39,928 nucleotides of DNA from Triparma columacea (GCA_030267965.1 BRYA01000591.1:1-39928); one strand, 5' to 3'. Positions 9,291 through 21,500 are shown, counted from the stretch's first letter. Translations and numbers: made by a program. Notes: generated from the letters alone by a model not told the origin.

Positions 9291-10900
9291 ATGGGAACTA
9301 AGGACATTTACCGCCTTTTGCTTCTTCTATTTCTGCTCCTGCTCATACGACCTGGGACTTGCCTTAATCCTCAACAGATTCACAGGGTTCATTTGCAGCA
9401 GGACTTGTTCCGTTCCTCCTCAACTCCACAAGTCCTTCTTCGGACTTCTAGGACCTTCGATCGTCATGTGAGATCGTCTTCCACCATGGCGGCCCCGTCG
9501 CGTCCTTTGTCTTTGAGGCTTGGGAAGTTGAAGAATCAGTCTCGGCCAGCTGTTTGGAGAACTCTTGGTGAGAATTTCTGGAGGGTCGAGGATTCGTTGT
9601 ATTAATCTAACCCTGGTGTTTCCCGTCGTAGCTCTCGCCACCGTGGTTGTGACTAAGGTCACCGAACAGACCCTGAGCCCCTCAATCCCAACTTCAAGTG
9701 TCGCAGCTGCAGCTTCAATAGCAAGGCCTTCGGCTTTGGGATCGTTTCAGTTCATGCCTTCCGCTGCCGAAATGGAGTTGATGTTCCGCCTCGCTTTCGC
9801 TTCTCTCACCGGCTCTCTCATTGGTTTCGAGCGTTCAAGGTCTGACAGACCTGCTGGGATTCGTACGATGGCTTTGGTCTCCCTGGGTGCTGCGTCCTTC
9901 ACCCTATGTTCCCTCTATGGTTTCATTGACAAGCACGATACCTCTAGAATGGCTTCAAATGTTGCCTCTGGTGTTGGCTTCATTGGTGCTGGGGTGATTA
10001 CGAACAACAGGAAGGGTGAGTGCTCATGTCATAAGAACCATAACACGCGCGGTGATGAAACCACTGGCTAAACACCCCCACCCACCTCCTCCTCCTCCTC
10101 CTCCTCCTCAGCCAACGGCGTGTACGACAAGACTTCCTCGGTGAGGGGTCTCACTACCGCTGCTGCCATTTGGGTTTCTGCGGCTGTTGGGGTTTGCGCC
10201 GGGACCGGCCTCTACTTCGTCGGCCTAGTTGCCGCGCTCTCAACCATTGCGATCCTAAGGGTCGGGAAGGTAGGGGGCTTCGATCACGAGAGTAGAGAGG
10301 AGCAGAAGGAGCGTGATGAGGAGGAAAAGCTTCGAAGGTTGAAGGATCAGGAGAAGAAGGAGGGTGACGCTGCTGCCAATAAGGCGAGCAAGCTCCTCGC
10401 TCTCGAGCCCGTTAAGGTTGTGAAGCTTGATGAAGCTACCATCAAAGATTCCTCTCCCTCAATCATCACTCCTTCTGCCGCACCTGCCGGAGAGTCGCGT
10501 AGTCCCACCCATGTAGACATAGATGTCACCCATGACGTGTCGAAAACCAGCGAGAACCACGTGTCGTCCGCGGCTGCGCCACCGGCCAAACGTGTCAAGA
10601 TAGCGGAGCCTCTCCTGACCAAGTACATCAAGGGGAAGGTGAGAATTAGCATGTGTAACCTTGCAGCAGCAAATGCTATGGACAAACAATAGCGATTTAT
10701 TGACGCGCTTCGCTCGCCACGTTTGTCCACAATCCTAACTCTCTTTTTTCGCTCCTCCTGCTCCTCTTCCCTAGGACAACAATTTGCTGGACTTTGACTC
10801 TCCTACCAAGAAGCGCTACGAGGATATCTCCAATGAGGTTGAGTTGGTCAAGAAGTCAAAGCGGAAGGAAGAGAAATTAAGGGGGGACGATGCAAATTAA
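9291..10900 (+). CDS. MgtC/SapB-family membrane protein with N-terminal targeting leader
   Basis: Four exons are inferred: 9291-9567, 9632-10015, 10112-10638 and 10775-10900, joining to 437 residues. Donors are GTGAGA, GTGAGT and GTGAGA; intron 1 has a TCTAACCC branch-point-like site about 25 bases before its acceptor. Residues 1-25 are a leucine-rich signal sequence, followed by a Ser/Arg-rich stretch to about 85 that could be a second targeting signal. Residues about 140-275 match the MgtC membrane domain, with GFERSRSDRPAGIRT, GVGFIGAGVI and VRGLTTAAAIWVSAA motifs and four or five hydrophobic helices. The rest is a charged, Lys-rich hydrophilic tail. Bacterial MgtC proteins act at the membrane in magnesium and ATPase homeostasis, but the role of eukaryotic relatives is unknown. 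Plastid or secretory localisation is inferred from the leader. Confidence 0.88.
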
Positions 10901-11023
10901 GGCGCTTAATCACCGATAGACATTTAGAAGAAAGGGAAGGTAGGGGGGGGGGATTGGGGGGCGCATGTGGCCCGGTATGGTATTTATTGAAAATTTTGTA
11001 ACAAAAACAAAACACTAAATTCG

Positions 11024-12583
11024 TTACCCCCCCTGGCGACGATCCCACAATATTTCCCCCAGAGGTGGTGTGACGAAGATCGTCTTCCCCTTTATTTTGT
11101 ATTCGACAATTCCAAAGTACGCGGTCCTCGGAACGTTGGCCTTAATGTTGTCCATAATCCCGAGCTTGTTGGCAATTCTCGCGAAGCAACTTGGTCCCTC
11201 CGTCAGTCCAATGTACTCGACTCTCAGGGGAGAATCTCCCCCTATCCCCCTACTAACCGCCTCGGCGGTGACAAGCTGCGCGGCTTCGACCCTCCGTTCA
11301 AATTCCCCGTCATAAATATCCTTCCTCAAATAACTCAAATCTTGCTCTCTCCATTCCACATCCTCCTCGTTCAGCTCAATGCTGTCCAAGTATTTGCTAT
11401 AGACGTTGTTGCTCGTCCCTCCCTTCTGTCCGAAATGGAAGGTCCTGCTTACTTCCGGTCTTATCGTATCCCTCCCCTTCCTCTGAACCGGCTCTCTCAG
11501 CCAGTCGTCCCAGTACCCCCTCGGCCACTTGGGGCTCAGGTCCTCCCAGACTTCCCTCGTCATCATCCATCCCAACCCTGGGAAGAAGTCGGATCTTACA
11601 AGCTTTTTGCTGTCCTCAACGTAGCCCCTCATCCCGTTGTCGTTCCACGCGCTCGCGCAGAGAAGGTTCTCCCTTGGGTCATCCAGCATGGGCGCGAGGG
11701 CCTCAAACATTTTGAAGAAGTCCACGGCAACCTGGATGTCCTCCTCAAGGATAATTACTCTCTTTGCTTCCTTAGAACTTGATTTCTGAAACACTTCCCG
11801 CAGGCCAAACCCGTAGTGCTGGGAGAGAAGCTGGTACCCATTCTCGCCCGATTTTTGTGTGTGCTTGGCGTGCCTCAGCTCATTCCCCTGTTTGGCGAAG
11901 ATGCCTGTGAATTCGTCAACCTTCGAGTTTACCTCCCTCTCGTTGCCGTCCTGTGAAATCAAGATACTCATACCTTTGGGGATGAGATCCTTTATGGTGC
12001 TAAGGGTCCTATGGAGGTAGTCTGCGCGTTTGTATGTGTATATGAGAAGGGTTGTCGTCCTGGCGAAGTCGCTTATTGAGGCATCGGGGACGGCAGCGTT
12101 GGCGGTGTTGGCGGTGGCGGGATTGTCTTGAAGGATGACAGGATCAGGATGGGCAGCCCCTGCCCCTCCTGATGCCCCTCCTCCCCCGAGTGACCCTGCC
12201 ACCGCTGACCCTCCCCCTAGCTTACTCGCCTTCACCTTAGACTCCAAATCCAAAATCGATTCCCCCCGCTGCACCTCCTCAACCTGCATCCTCACTATAA
12301 TTTCGTCTCTCTCCTTCAGCGCCTGCTTCCAAGCGTCCAGATTCGCATTGTTCGAGGGATCCGCCATGTTGAGCCTCCCTCGAAGCTCCGCAACCTCCTC
12401 GAGTTTCAAATGCAAGAGCTCTTTGTTCATGCGTCCTCTCAAATTCCCCCCACTCAAGTCTTCGCTAGATGGTCCCGCAGAAATGTCAAAGATACCGCTC
12501 ACAAACAGTACAACTGTAATTACGATGAGGATAAGTAAGTCTCTAACTTTCATAGAGTGGCATGCTGTAGCTGCCGACGGCAT
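11024..12583 (-). CDS. MGAT1: Alpha-1,3-mannosyl-glycoprotein 2-beta-N-acetylglucosaminyltransferase-like (GnT-I, GT13)
   Basis: Intron-free gene of 519 residues, from ATG 12583; a second Met at 12553 (MKVRDLLILIV) starts right before the membrane anchor and is also plausible. GnT-I transfers GlcNAc to Man5GlcNAc2 in the Golgi, opening complex N-glycan synthesis. The protein has the type II Golgi layout: short cytosolic end, one anchor at about residues 11-33, a stem with helical and Gly/Ala-rich parts to about 165, then the catalytic domain. Family motifs include TTLLIYTYKRADYL, SAWNDNG, DFFPGLGWMM (about 331-340), YWDDWLREP with the catalytic Asp (about 357-360) and RPEVSRTFHFG. The metal-binding EDD of the family reads EED here (LEEDIQVAVDFF, about residue 280). 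The gene diverges by only 51 bp from a Golgi golgin gene and converges with the MgtC-like gene. Confidence 0.9.
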   Translation of the reverse strand: MPSAATACHSMKVRDLLILIVITVVLFVSGIFDISAGPSSEDLSGGNLRGRMNKELLHLKLEEVAELRGRLNMADPSNNANLDAWKQALKERDEIIVRMQVEEVQRGESILDLESKVKASKLGGGSAVAGSLGGGGASGGAGAAHPDPVILQDNPATANTANAAVPDASISDFARTTTLLIYTYKRADYLHRTLSTIKDLIPKGMSILISQDGNEREVNSKVDEFTGIFAKQGNELRHAKHTQKSGENGYQLLSQHYGFGLREVFQKSSSKEAKRVIILEEDIQVAVDFFKMFEALAPMLDDPRENLLCASAWNDNGMRGYVEDSKKLVRSDFFPGLGWMMTREVWEDLSPKWPRGYWDDWLREPVQRKGRDTIRPEVSRTFHFGQKGGTSNNVYSKYLDSIELNEEDVEWREQDLSYLRKDIYDGEFERRVEAAQLVTAEAVSRGIGGDSPLRVEYIGLTEGPSCFARIANKLGIMDNIKANVPRTAYFGIVEYKIKGKTIFVTPPLGEILWDRRQGG

Positions 12584-12634
12584 GTGAGTGATAGTTTTCC
12601 AAAAATAACAGCAACAAAATTAGAGAACCCCCTG
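12584..12634. promoter_or_regulatory. 51-bp divergent intergenic region between GnT-I and GRIP golgin
   Basis: Only 51 bases separate the two initiator ATGs (81 if GnT-I starts at its second Met). The promoters and 5' untranslated regions must therefore overlap each other or the opposite coding region. Both products act at the Golgi. No TATA box is visible. Confidence 0.6.
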
Positions 12635-15600
12635 ATGTTCCAAACTCCTGCAGATAAGGGACAAGGGGATGGCTCCTCGGAAAATGGAGACGTGAGTGTG
12701 TGCCTGCTTTCCCATATCATGGCGTCTTCTTTTTATTCCTCTATTTTCTCAGCCTTCCCCCCTCGAGACACTATCCTCTTTGGCTTCTCACACCCCAACC
12801 AATTTCTCAAACACGCAGCGGACATTCTCTCGGATAGGAAACTCCTTCAAAGCCTTTGGGAGCTCCCTGAAGGCCCAAACGGAGAAGCTTCAGCAAGAGG
12901 CTTCAACAAGGTTCCAGACACCCTCATCGACACCCCACTCTGATGGTTCCCAAAACGCTGCTTCATCGTCGGATCCTGCCGACGTTCCGAAGGAAGAGCT
13001 GGTTGCGCTATGTGTCAAAATGAGTAAGAAGGTGAAGAGCTTGCAGCAGACGAAGAAGGAACTCACTGCAGCCTTGCAAAATCAGAACCATGTTCAGTCG
13101 GAACTTTTGTCCTTCTTCACTACCGAGGTCGTCATGGATGTTGATATGACGAACCATGGGGATATAACCTCTGATCCTCCCACTGGGTACGGTCCTCGCG
13201 TTGCAAATGTTGGTGTTTTGAAGAATGCATGGAGGGAGACTGATGAAAAGAGGTAAGAGGTGCAAATGTGACGCTCAGTGACGGCATGAGGCAAGTTGAT
13301 TTTGTAGTCTTCGGCTGCTCACCCAACAAAACTTCCTTTCGCAGGGGGCTCATGATGCAGGAGATGCAACGTGAGATGCAAAATATCATAGTTCGCCATC
13401 AGAGCGAGATAGAGAGATTGAATGAGCAGCAACAGGAGCAGCTCCAGCTCGCGTCGGTCTTTGACGCGCCAAATCTTGCTCAAAATGTGGCGCCTTCCCC
13501 CCCTCCCCCCGACAACAAGTCCAAGCAGCAGATTGCCGATTTACAGGATCAGGTCAAGGCCCTCCAGGACAAGGTCCAGTCCCAGGAGGGCAAAATGAAA
13601 TCTCAGGATGATAAAATTCAGTCCCAAGCGTCCTCCCTAATAACCCTCGAAGCCTCGCTATCCAGCTCGAACTCCTCCTTGGTTGCCCTTAAGAACTCGC
13701 TGGCAACTTCCGAGGCGGAAGCGTCCACCCTCAAGGCGACCCTCTCCTCCACTTCTCAGGAGCTCCAGACCCTAACCGTGACGCACGAGTCTGTAGCCAG
13801 GCAGCTTTCCGATCTCAGAGCGAACCACAGCGAGGTCCTCGAGGTGAGATACAGAGATAAGACAAGGAGCGAAGCGTGGAAAAGGTTGAGAACACAATGC
13901 ACCGTCTCGCTCGCCGCTGGAAAGTAAGAAGGGTTGTATCAGCACACACGTATTGTAGCTCATATACTTCGGTCGCCTCTTCGCTCTTCACCCTAAGCGC
14001 TCAAAATCAAAGGCATCGGAAGCAACGGGAACCCTCGATACTCTGCAAGCCGAAATCGACGGCCTTAAGAGTACGAACAAGAACCTCGAATCGGAGAATG
14101 CTACCCTCACCAGATCAACCGCGTCTCTGGAGGCTGAAATCAAGTCCCTAAATTCCAACCACGAGACTGAAATCCAGAAACTTTTCAACACCCGCGAGGC
14201 GAGTGAGGCGAAGCTCAAGGAATCGGTTGCTTCCGCGACCGCGTCCCTCGCCTCCACGCAGCAGGAGCTGTCCGAGGCCCGCTCAAACCTCAAGACGCTG
14301 CAAGAGAAGGCGATGAACACCCAGCTTTTGCTCAATAACAAAATTTCTAACCTCACAAGTGAACTCGTCGACCAGAAGAAGCAGACGGAGAGCTTGACTG
14401 CCTCTATGCAATCGGAGGGAGGCGAGGCTGAGGCTCTCAGGGAAAACTTAGAAACGGTCAAGACGCAGTTTGAAAGGGAGAAGGCCACTCATAAGGACCA
14501 AACCGAGCAATTAGAGTCTCGAATCAACTCCTTAGCTGACGAGCACGCGAAGCACTCCTCGGAGGCGCAACAGAAGCACGCGGCCACCTTGAGAGGCAAA
14601 GAGGAGGAGGCCGCCGCCTTGAAGTCAAACGTAGATAGACTCAACGCCCAGGTTAAGAAGTTGCAGTTCGACCTGGAAAACTCGACCTCTTCCTTCAACG
14701 AGCTCAAGAAGTCCCACATGGAGGCAAGGGTCTCTCTAGAGACTCAACTATCAGCATCGAAGTCTTCTTTCTCAGACGAGATTGACAAGCTCAAGAGCCA
14801 AGTGTCCTCCCTGACTGCAATGAACTCCTCCCTCACGAGCAAGAAAGAAGAGCTGGAGTCCTATGCGTCGGACCAATCGTCAAAATTGCAGCTCGCCGTG
14901 AAGAAGTGTGAGACCGTGACTAAGTTGGCGCAGGAGACGAAGGCTGCCCACGAGGAGGAAGTCACCGCCCTCAAGAGAAAGAACTTTGATACCTCTGAGG
15001 AGCTGGAAAATAGAGTGGCGGAGCTCAGAAACCTCGAAGTTAAGCTTGCCGAGAAGTTGCAGGATGAAGAGTCGGCTATCAAGGGCCTTGAAGAGCAGAT
15101 GAGCGAGAGCGAAGGAATTATCTCCTCCCTATCGACCAAGCTCAAGACGAAGGAGGAAGAGATCGCGAAGACGTCGGCAGATGCTGAAGCTGCGAAGAAA
15201 TCCATGATAGAGTTGAAGACTTCCAATTCTACGGCAATAGTAGCCATCAAGAGCGAACTTTCATCCGCCAGCAGTATCAACGTTCAGCTCAAGAAGACCA
15301 ACGCCTCCATCAAGGCCAAGTTCGAGAGTGAGAAAGAGAAGACGGCAAAGTTATCGTCGGAACTTGATTCGGTGAAGAAGCAAGTCACTGCCCTCGAGAA
15401 CGAACACAAGGAAGCTATTGGGAGGCAGTCGAAGGATCAGAATGCCTTTTCCGAGGGTCTCAAGGAGGAGCTGGCAAAGGTGAGGGCGGATGCGGAGAGC
15501 CTCGAGACCCAGCTTAAGGCGTCGAACCATGATAGTGCAAAGCTGGACACACAGCTGTCGGAGGCCGGCTTGGAATTGTCGAAGCTTCAACTAGAGGGAG

Positions 15601-16919
15601 AAAAGAAGACCAAGGAAATCAATGAACTAAGGAATGTGGTTGAAGAGCTGGAGATGTCCTCCGCTACATCGTCGTCCAAGGCGGAAGAGCTTTCCCGGCA
15701 AATTGGCGACGTGGAGGAATTGAAGAAACAACTTCAGGCTCTCACGAATACGAACAATGCCCTAACAACTGAGAAGGTCCGCCAGGACGGTCTGCTCCAG
15801 AGAATGAAGGCCGACGCCGACACGGCTGAAGTCAAGTATGGGCAGCGGACTGCCCTCGTTGGAGTGCTTGAGTCTGACCTGGCGGATTTGAAAACGAAGC
15901 TGGCTCAGGCCAAGGACGCCAGCGATAACGCAGAGTCCTTCAAGAAGGAGAGCGAGGAGAAGCTCAAAGAGATGCAAGCCAAGCTCGAAAGCTCCGCTGA
16001 AGAACACGAATCCCAGGCGGCCGCCTTTGAGGTTGAAAAAGAGAAAATGAATGCTGGCTTCGCCAGCGATCTCGCGACTGCGGAAAAAAAGCTGAAGGGC
16101 GAATTGGAAAAGATTAGGAGGGACATGCAGAGAAAGTCGGCCGCCGCCCAGGACATTTACAAGTCCCAGACGGAGAAGATAAGTCAGCTTACCAAGGACA
16201 AGGAGGAGTTGCAAGAGGAGATCAATTCGGGCTCTGCCTCTGACAGGAGGCTCTTTGAGATTGCGCAGAAGCAGTCCTCGAGGGAGGCCACGGTCACCGC
16301 TGAGATTGAAATCCGCGAGGCCGCCGTGCTCCGAATGATGAAGACTCTGGTCGGAAAGGACGGGGAGTACGCAGACATGGAGATGAAGTACATTTCGGTC
16401 CGCGAGCAGCTCGAAGAATACAGCAGGAGGGCCAGGAGAGACGATTTGAACGTTGACTACCTTAAGGGGGTCCTCGTGCAGTACCTGAGTTTGCCGGCCG
16501 GGAGCAGCGAGAGGAAGAGCTTGCTGTCGGTCTTGGCCACGCTGCTTCAGTTCGGACCGGACGACTATTCTGCCATAGAGCAGGGTTACAATCAAGTTTC
16601 ATGGTGGAATTGGGGTGCAGTCACGCCAAAAGAGATTGGGGTGAAGAAGGCTACGGTGGCAGGGGTGGGGGCAACAGCAACCGCGGCCAGGGCGGCTGCA
16701 ATGACAAAGGCGGCCCAGGGAGGCGAGGCGCTGGCGGCTCCAATATCTTCCCCTTCAACGCCGGCGACGGGAAGTCTCATGAAGTCGTCGACTTCCGAAA
16801 GCGACGACAGGGTGGGTGAGGTGAAGGTTTCAGGGGGCGGAGGAGCCGGAGCTGGGCAGAAGACCAATGCTGACAAGAAAAAGGATACGAGGAAGAAGAG
16901 AACTTCGATGCAATTTTAA
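12635..16919 (+). CDS. GRIP-domain golgin, long coiled-coil trans-Golgi tether
   Basis: Four exons are inferred: 12635-12691, 12753-13252, 13345-13843 and 13998-16919, giving 1325 residues. Donors are GTGAGT, GTAAGA and GTGAGA. The last acceptor is an AAG; position 13959 is an in-frame alternative. Residues about 50-65 (FSRIGNSFKAFGSSLK) could form an amphipathic helix. Residues about 120-1160 are nearly continuous coiled coil rich in Glu, Lys, Ser and Leu. Residues about 1168-1215 match the GRIP domain: NVDYLKGVLVQYL, then ERKSLLSVLATLLQF and GPDDY, with the key aromatic Tyr of the DYLK motif. GRIP domains bind ARL1-GTP and place golgins on the trans-Golgi network to capture vesicles. An Ala/Gly/Ser-rich and basic tail follows the GRIP domain, which is usually near the C-terminus. 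Confidence 0.87.
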
Positions 16920-16982
16920 CTTCCTCTTTCTGGTTGAAAAAGAAGAAATGGATTTTCGTTTCACTTTTGAAGGATGCACTAC

Positions 16983-18198
16983 TTAGCCTCTGGACCGCTT
17001 AGAGTCCCTCGCACGCTTCCCCGGCCTCTTTCCAGCTCCAGCACCAGCATTGCCTCCCCCCTTCTTAGAAGACTTCATCCCTCCAGAGAAATTGCCCCTT
17101 GGGTTGAACGACGACATGTCATTCATGGACTTCTTGTCAGTCTTCTTGAACTTCCCCTTCTTCCCTCCGAACCCGAACTTCTTGTCTGCCCTGTCCCTCT
17201 TCTTGTTGATGCCGAATTTGTCCATCCTATCTTTGTCGTCGTTGTCATTCAAGCTTCCCCTGTTGTTGGCGGCATCCTTCTTCCACTCCTCCACCTTGCT
17301 GAGGTTGTCACGCTTTTCCCTGGCCTTCTGCTTGAGCTTGGCGTCGCGTTTCTCCTTCTCCCTACCGATCTGCTCCTTGTTCGCCTTCCTTTGCTCGAAG
17401 GCTTGCATCTTCTTGCTCTCGAAAATCAGGCGATCTTTGATTTTGGCCATTTGCTCGTCTGACTTAACCATCTCAGCGAAGAAGTCCATGGGCCTCGTAA
17501 ACTTCATCTTGGTGGACTTGAAGTGCTGTTTACCGATCTTGACGGCCTCCTCCGCCACCTTGTAGAAGGCGAGCTCGCGCTTGAGGTCGTCGTTCGTGTC
17601 AAGTGGATTCTCAGGCGGGTCGATCGCAGTGTTTGACACAATGTCTAGGCGCTCCTCCCAGGGCAAATCACGCTCGAGGATTGCGGCCGTAGCCGCACGT
17701 AGCCCGACTTTGTTGTTGATGAAATTCTTGGTCGAGGGGGGGGGGGCATCATCAGAATCCAAGTCCTCCTCGTCCTCATCCTCATCGCCATCATCCTCCC
17801 CATTGTCATCGTCGTCGTCGTCTACGGCAAGTTCCTTGGCACTCGCCTTGACTAACTTGTCGCTGCGAAGTGGGGGGCGAGTGGGGGCGGGTGGGGGCGG
17901 ATGGGGGCAGGGAGAGGAGGGAAGGAAAGGGGTGAGGTCGGGGTGATGCAAAAAAAGGGACAGAAAGGGAATTAAAAGGTGGTACAATCTCCACTACTAC
18001 ACCAACTTACAATGCGCCTTCCCTCATAGCTTGAGCCAAGGCCCTAGCCTCGGCCTCATAGTCATCCTCCTCTTCACCCTCGGGGGTGTCGTTCTCCAGC
18101 TGCATTTCCTCATCCTCATCATCACTGTAGACCTCAAAGTCCTCCTTAGCCTCGACGATTGCTTCAACTGATTTCTTCGATTTACTTTTTTTCGCCAT
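16983..18198 (-). CDS. EBP2: rRNA-processing protein EBP2
   Basis: Two exons, 18198-18011 and 17862-16983, join across a phase 2 intron (donor GTAAGT) to give 355 residues. EBP2 is a nucleolar factor of 60S ribosomal-subunit assembly (27S pre-rRNA processing). The N-terminal half is acidic, with long Asp runs. The conserved region includes LPWEERLDIVSN, DLKRELAFYKVAEEAV, RPMDFFAEMVKSDEQMAKI and KDRLIFESKKMQAFEQRK, followed by the highly basic KKRDRADKKFGFGGKKGKF segment and a Gly/Lys-rich nuclear/nucleolar tail. It converges with the golgin gene 63 bp away. The start is supported by the Lys-rich MAKKSKSKK beginning. Confidence 0.93.
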
Positions 18199-18590
18199 AA
18201 TCTATTGAGGGGGCGAGAGAGAGAAAGGGAGGATTAGTGGTGAGTTTTACTTTTTTTACTGAGTTTTACAATTAACGCCTTTCCGTCGGCGTCGTTCACA
18301 AATGTGTGCCGTTTGTTATTGGGTTTGAAACAAGCCAGCTTTTTTTATTACTTTTCGTCGCTGTTTGGTTCTCACCAATTTTGGAGCTTGTGGCTTCGTT
18401 GCTGAAACAGGGAAGGGCGGGCAGAGGATCCCAGGCAGTTCCCTGAAAAACAAAAGTACCTTCTTCGATTGAATTTTTAGACGCGATTTCAAAACACGCG
18501 CCCTCGCTCTTGGAGCTAAAATCGGTGTACGGTGGAAATCTTGCCGGCTGTCCTCTTCCTATATATATCTGAGTTGAGAACCCGATTAAC
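18199..18590. promoter_or_regulatory. Divergent intergenic region between EBP2 and the class C GPCR gene
   Basis: A 392-bp region holds both promoters. GAGTTTTAC occurs twice around a T-run at 18242-18269, just upstream of EBP2. A TATATATAT tract at 18560-18568 lies 23 bp before the GPCR ATG. The open frame on the minus strand at 18296-18640 starts on a non-ATG codon and is not supported. Confidence 0.5.
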
Positions 18591-21500
18591 ATGATTTTGG
18601 TCTTACTTCTGATCCTGGCTACGAGCGTCTTGGCCGGCAAATTGCCCCCTTATTCTGCAGCCACTTGTAGTTTTTCCTGTTGGACTGGATCGGAGGACTG
18701 CTGCAAGTATGCAGAGCAGCCGTTATTTGCCACTTCCTCGTCTGATAGTGAGTTAAGGTTGGTGGGTGTGTGTGCGCGTTCGGTTCCCTCTGACCCTCTC
18801 CCTCCCCTACCCTACCCCATCACGTCCTCCTCTCAGGGATTGCGTTCTACATGTCGCTAAACGACGAGTACGTCCGCTTTGCAGAGGATGATGAGAAGCT
18901 CACCATGTCAAAAGAAATAAGGAACGTGAACTTCATTGACTTCTCGCCGGACGGCCAGAATCTCTACTTCACGAGCCCTAGCATAAGTCAATCGTCCCAT
19001 GTGCCGTCGGTTTCTGTTTGGGATGTTGCTTCGGCACAGAAAGTTGGAGGTGAGCCACGAGGAGCCAGGATTGCGGCAGCGAGCGAGCACATCGACTGCA
19101 CACCAGGTGCACGTCGCAGTAACTAAATCTGCCCTCCCCCCCCCTTCTCCTCCCTCCCAACCGCAGAGAATTGTAATGGCGCATTACTAGGTGAACCCTT
19201 CAGCCCAAATGTGTTTCGGGTGAGCCCCTACGGCGAAAACCTCCACTACGTGCACAACAGAAACGGGACCGCGAACGTCATCTTCAGGTACCCTCCCGGA
19301 GGGTGCAGTGCCTCCAACAAGGAGGTTGTCTTCAAGATGAAAGACTGGTTACCAGTTGACTTTGCCTTTGGGTCTGAGAACGTCCTCTTCGTCCTCGCCT
19401 ACAACCTTGGTTACAAAGTTTTCAAGGTCGATCTCACCACCATGGTCCCCACTGAAATAGGTACGACCTACACTGGCGTGTCGTTCGACATCGCTTGCGC
19501 CGAAGATGAGCTTTACATATTAATTGATTCCAATAGGAGATTTACCTACACAGGGATTGAGGCCTTCGACGACGACTCCTTCTACCTTTCGACAGGAATC
19601 GACACCTTCCAGTTCAACTGCAATGCCGGCGGTGTCAGGACCTTCTACAACCCCTCGGCAGTCTATGGTTTCAATCCTGACGGAACCCAGAGAGTTGACG
19701 CCAACGGTAATTACATCACTTTCGGAAGTAGGGTCATGGGATCAAGGATAATTGACGGTTTCTCAGTCAGGAAGGGACTAAATGGGCACCTCTACGTCTC
19801 AGATTACTCCTTCGGCTTGCCCTGGGTTATCGACAGGAACGACGGCTTTACGATAGGCAGGTGAGTACCGAAAGGGTTGCATTAGTGCTTAGAACTGTTT
19901 CGTGCTGCTGCTTACTTCTCTTCAATTCCCCCCTTATGCCAGGCTCGGTTCCTCCTTCGGCATGTTAATCTTCGCCCACCAAATGGCATTCAACCCCGGT
20001 CCTTTCGGTCCTCGTTGCGACGTTACTCTCTCAAATTTCAACGTCAAAGCCTCCCAGGCTTTGACTGTGACTGTCGACGTGCTCAACGGCAACGGCGACC
20101 CCTTCTGCGGGGAGCCCCACCTCACGGCCGTGCAGTCCGGCTACACGTGGTTCGGGGAGGCGCCCTCGTACAACTCAATGATCAGTTCCTTCACGGACTT
20201 CAAGAGGGACGGGTCCCTCTGCCACAGGTGGCACGTTGACATCGTGGGGGAAGTCGCGTCCCTCGTTTACGAGGACGGCCAGTCTAACCAGGTCATCGAC
20301 AACAGGCTGAAGGAGTACTGCGCCGGCAAGACCGGCGTCAACCAGTGCTCCCTCGACGACTTCAAGTTCTCCATCTCAATCTACACCGGGGACCTGGACT
20401 TTTCCAACGTCCTCGGGAGCTCCGAGAAGACCAGCTACTCCGTCGCCCCCTACCTGGCCTACGCGAACGAGACGCAGCTCGGGAGCAGCATAAGCAGGCA
20501 GACCGCCAACGCCACCGAGTGCGTGGAGATCGTCTCAAAGGACGAGTTCGGGAACGGCCTTCTTTACGGGGGCGCGGGGGGCCAGTTCTCCTTCGCCGTG
20601 GACGGGGCGAAGTACGAGGAGGGGAAGGGGGGGAAGGACGCCCAGGGGCTGCCCCTTGCCGTGCTGGAGCTTAAGGACAACCAGGACGGGACTTACGACC
20701 TCTGCACGCAGTTCGGACCGGCGGGGGTTCACGTCGTGGACATTCACCTGAAGACGGACGGAGTTCCCCTTCCGGTGAAGTCCTCCCCGCTCTCGGTATT
20801 CGTCAACCCCGGCGCTCCGGTGGGGAGGATGTCGTCGGGCATCGGGGCGGGGCTCGAGTCAATCAAGGGGAGGACGGGGGAGGAGAACGTCTTCTACGTT
20901 CAGCCCAGGGACTCGAGGGGTAACAGCGTGGCGAAGGTCGACCTGAAGAAGGACGACCTCCACGTGCACGTTTCCGTGTCGAGCAAGGAAGAGAAGAAGA
21001 AGGATAAGGACGGTGAGGGTGGCGGGGGGGACGGCGCCGGGGAGGATGGCGACGGGGGGGAGCTCACGGTTGAGACCACGTGGGAACTGGAGGCGGACGG
21101 TCGCTTCAAGGTTTCGTACGTCATCTCAGGAGAGCTGGCCAGCGACGAGGACTACCTCCTGGCAACCCTAGACGTGAAGATCAAAGGAGAGAACGTCATG
21201 CTAGAGACCGTTGACGGGATCGAGGGGCAGGAGCTGGAGGGTTACATAGTTAGGCAGGGCGAGAGGTGAGCATGTGTGTGGTGTCCGGGGGGGGGGGTGG
21301 GGGGGTGGGGAGGCGGTGATTGTTTCAAGTGAACCCTGCGAAAACGACCTTGCTGACCGCCCTTGTCCCCCTAGGATTGTAAAGTACGTAATGTCCCCCA
21401 GCATGCGCGCAACCCTCCTCTTTGAGTCCATAACCCTAATCGTCTCCTGCCTCCTCTTCATCGGTCTCGTAAAGTACTGGGAGAAGGAGAACGCCATAAA

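Noticed and set aside
18296..18640. Minus-strand open frame overlapping the start of the GPCR gene
   Set aside because: It has no ATG at its start and overlaps the well-supported GPCR signal peptide exon.
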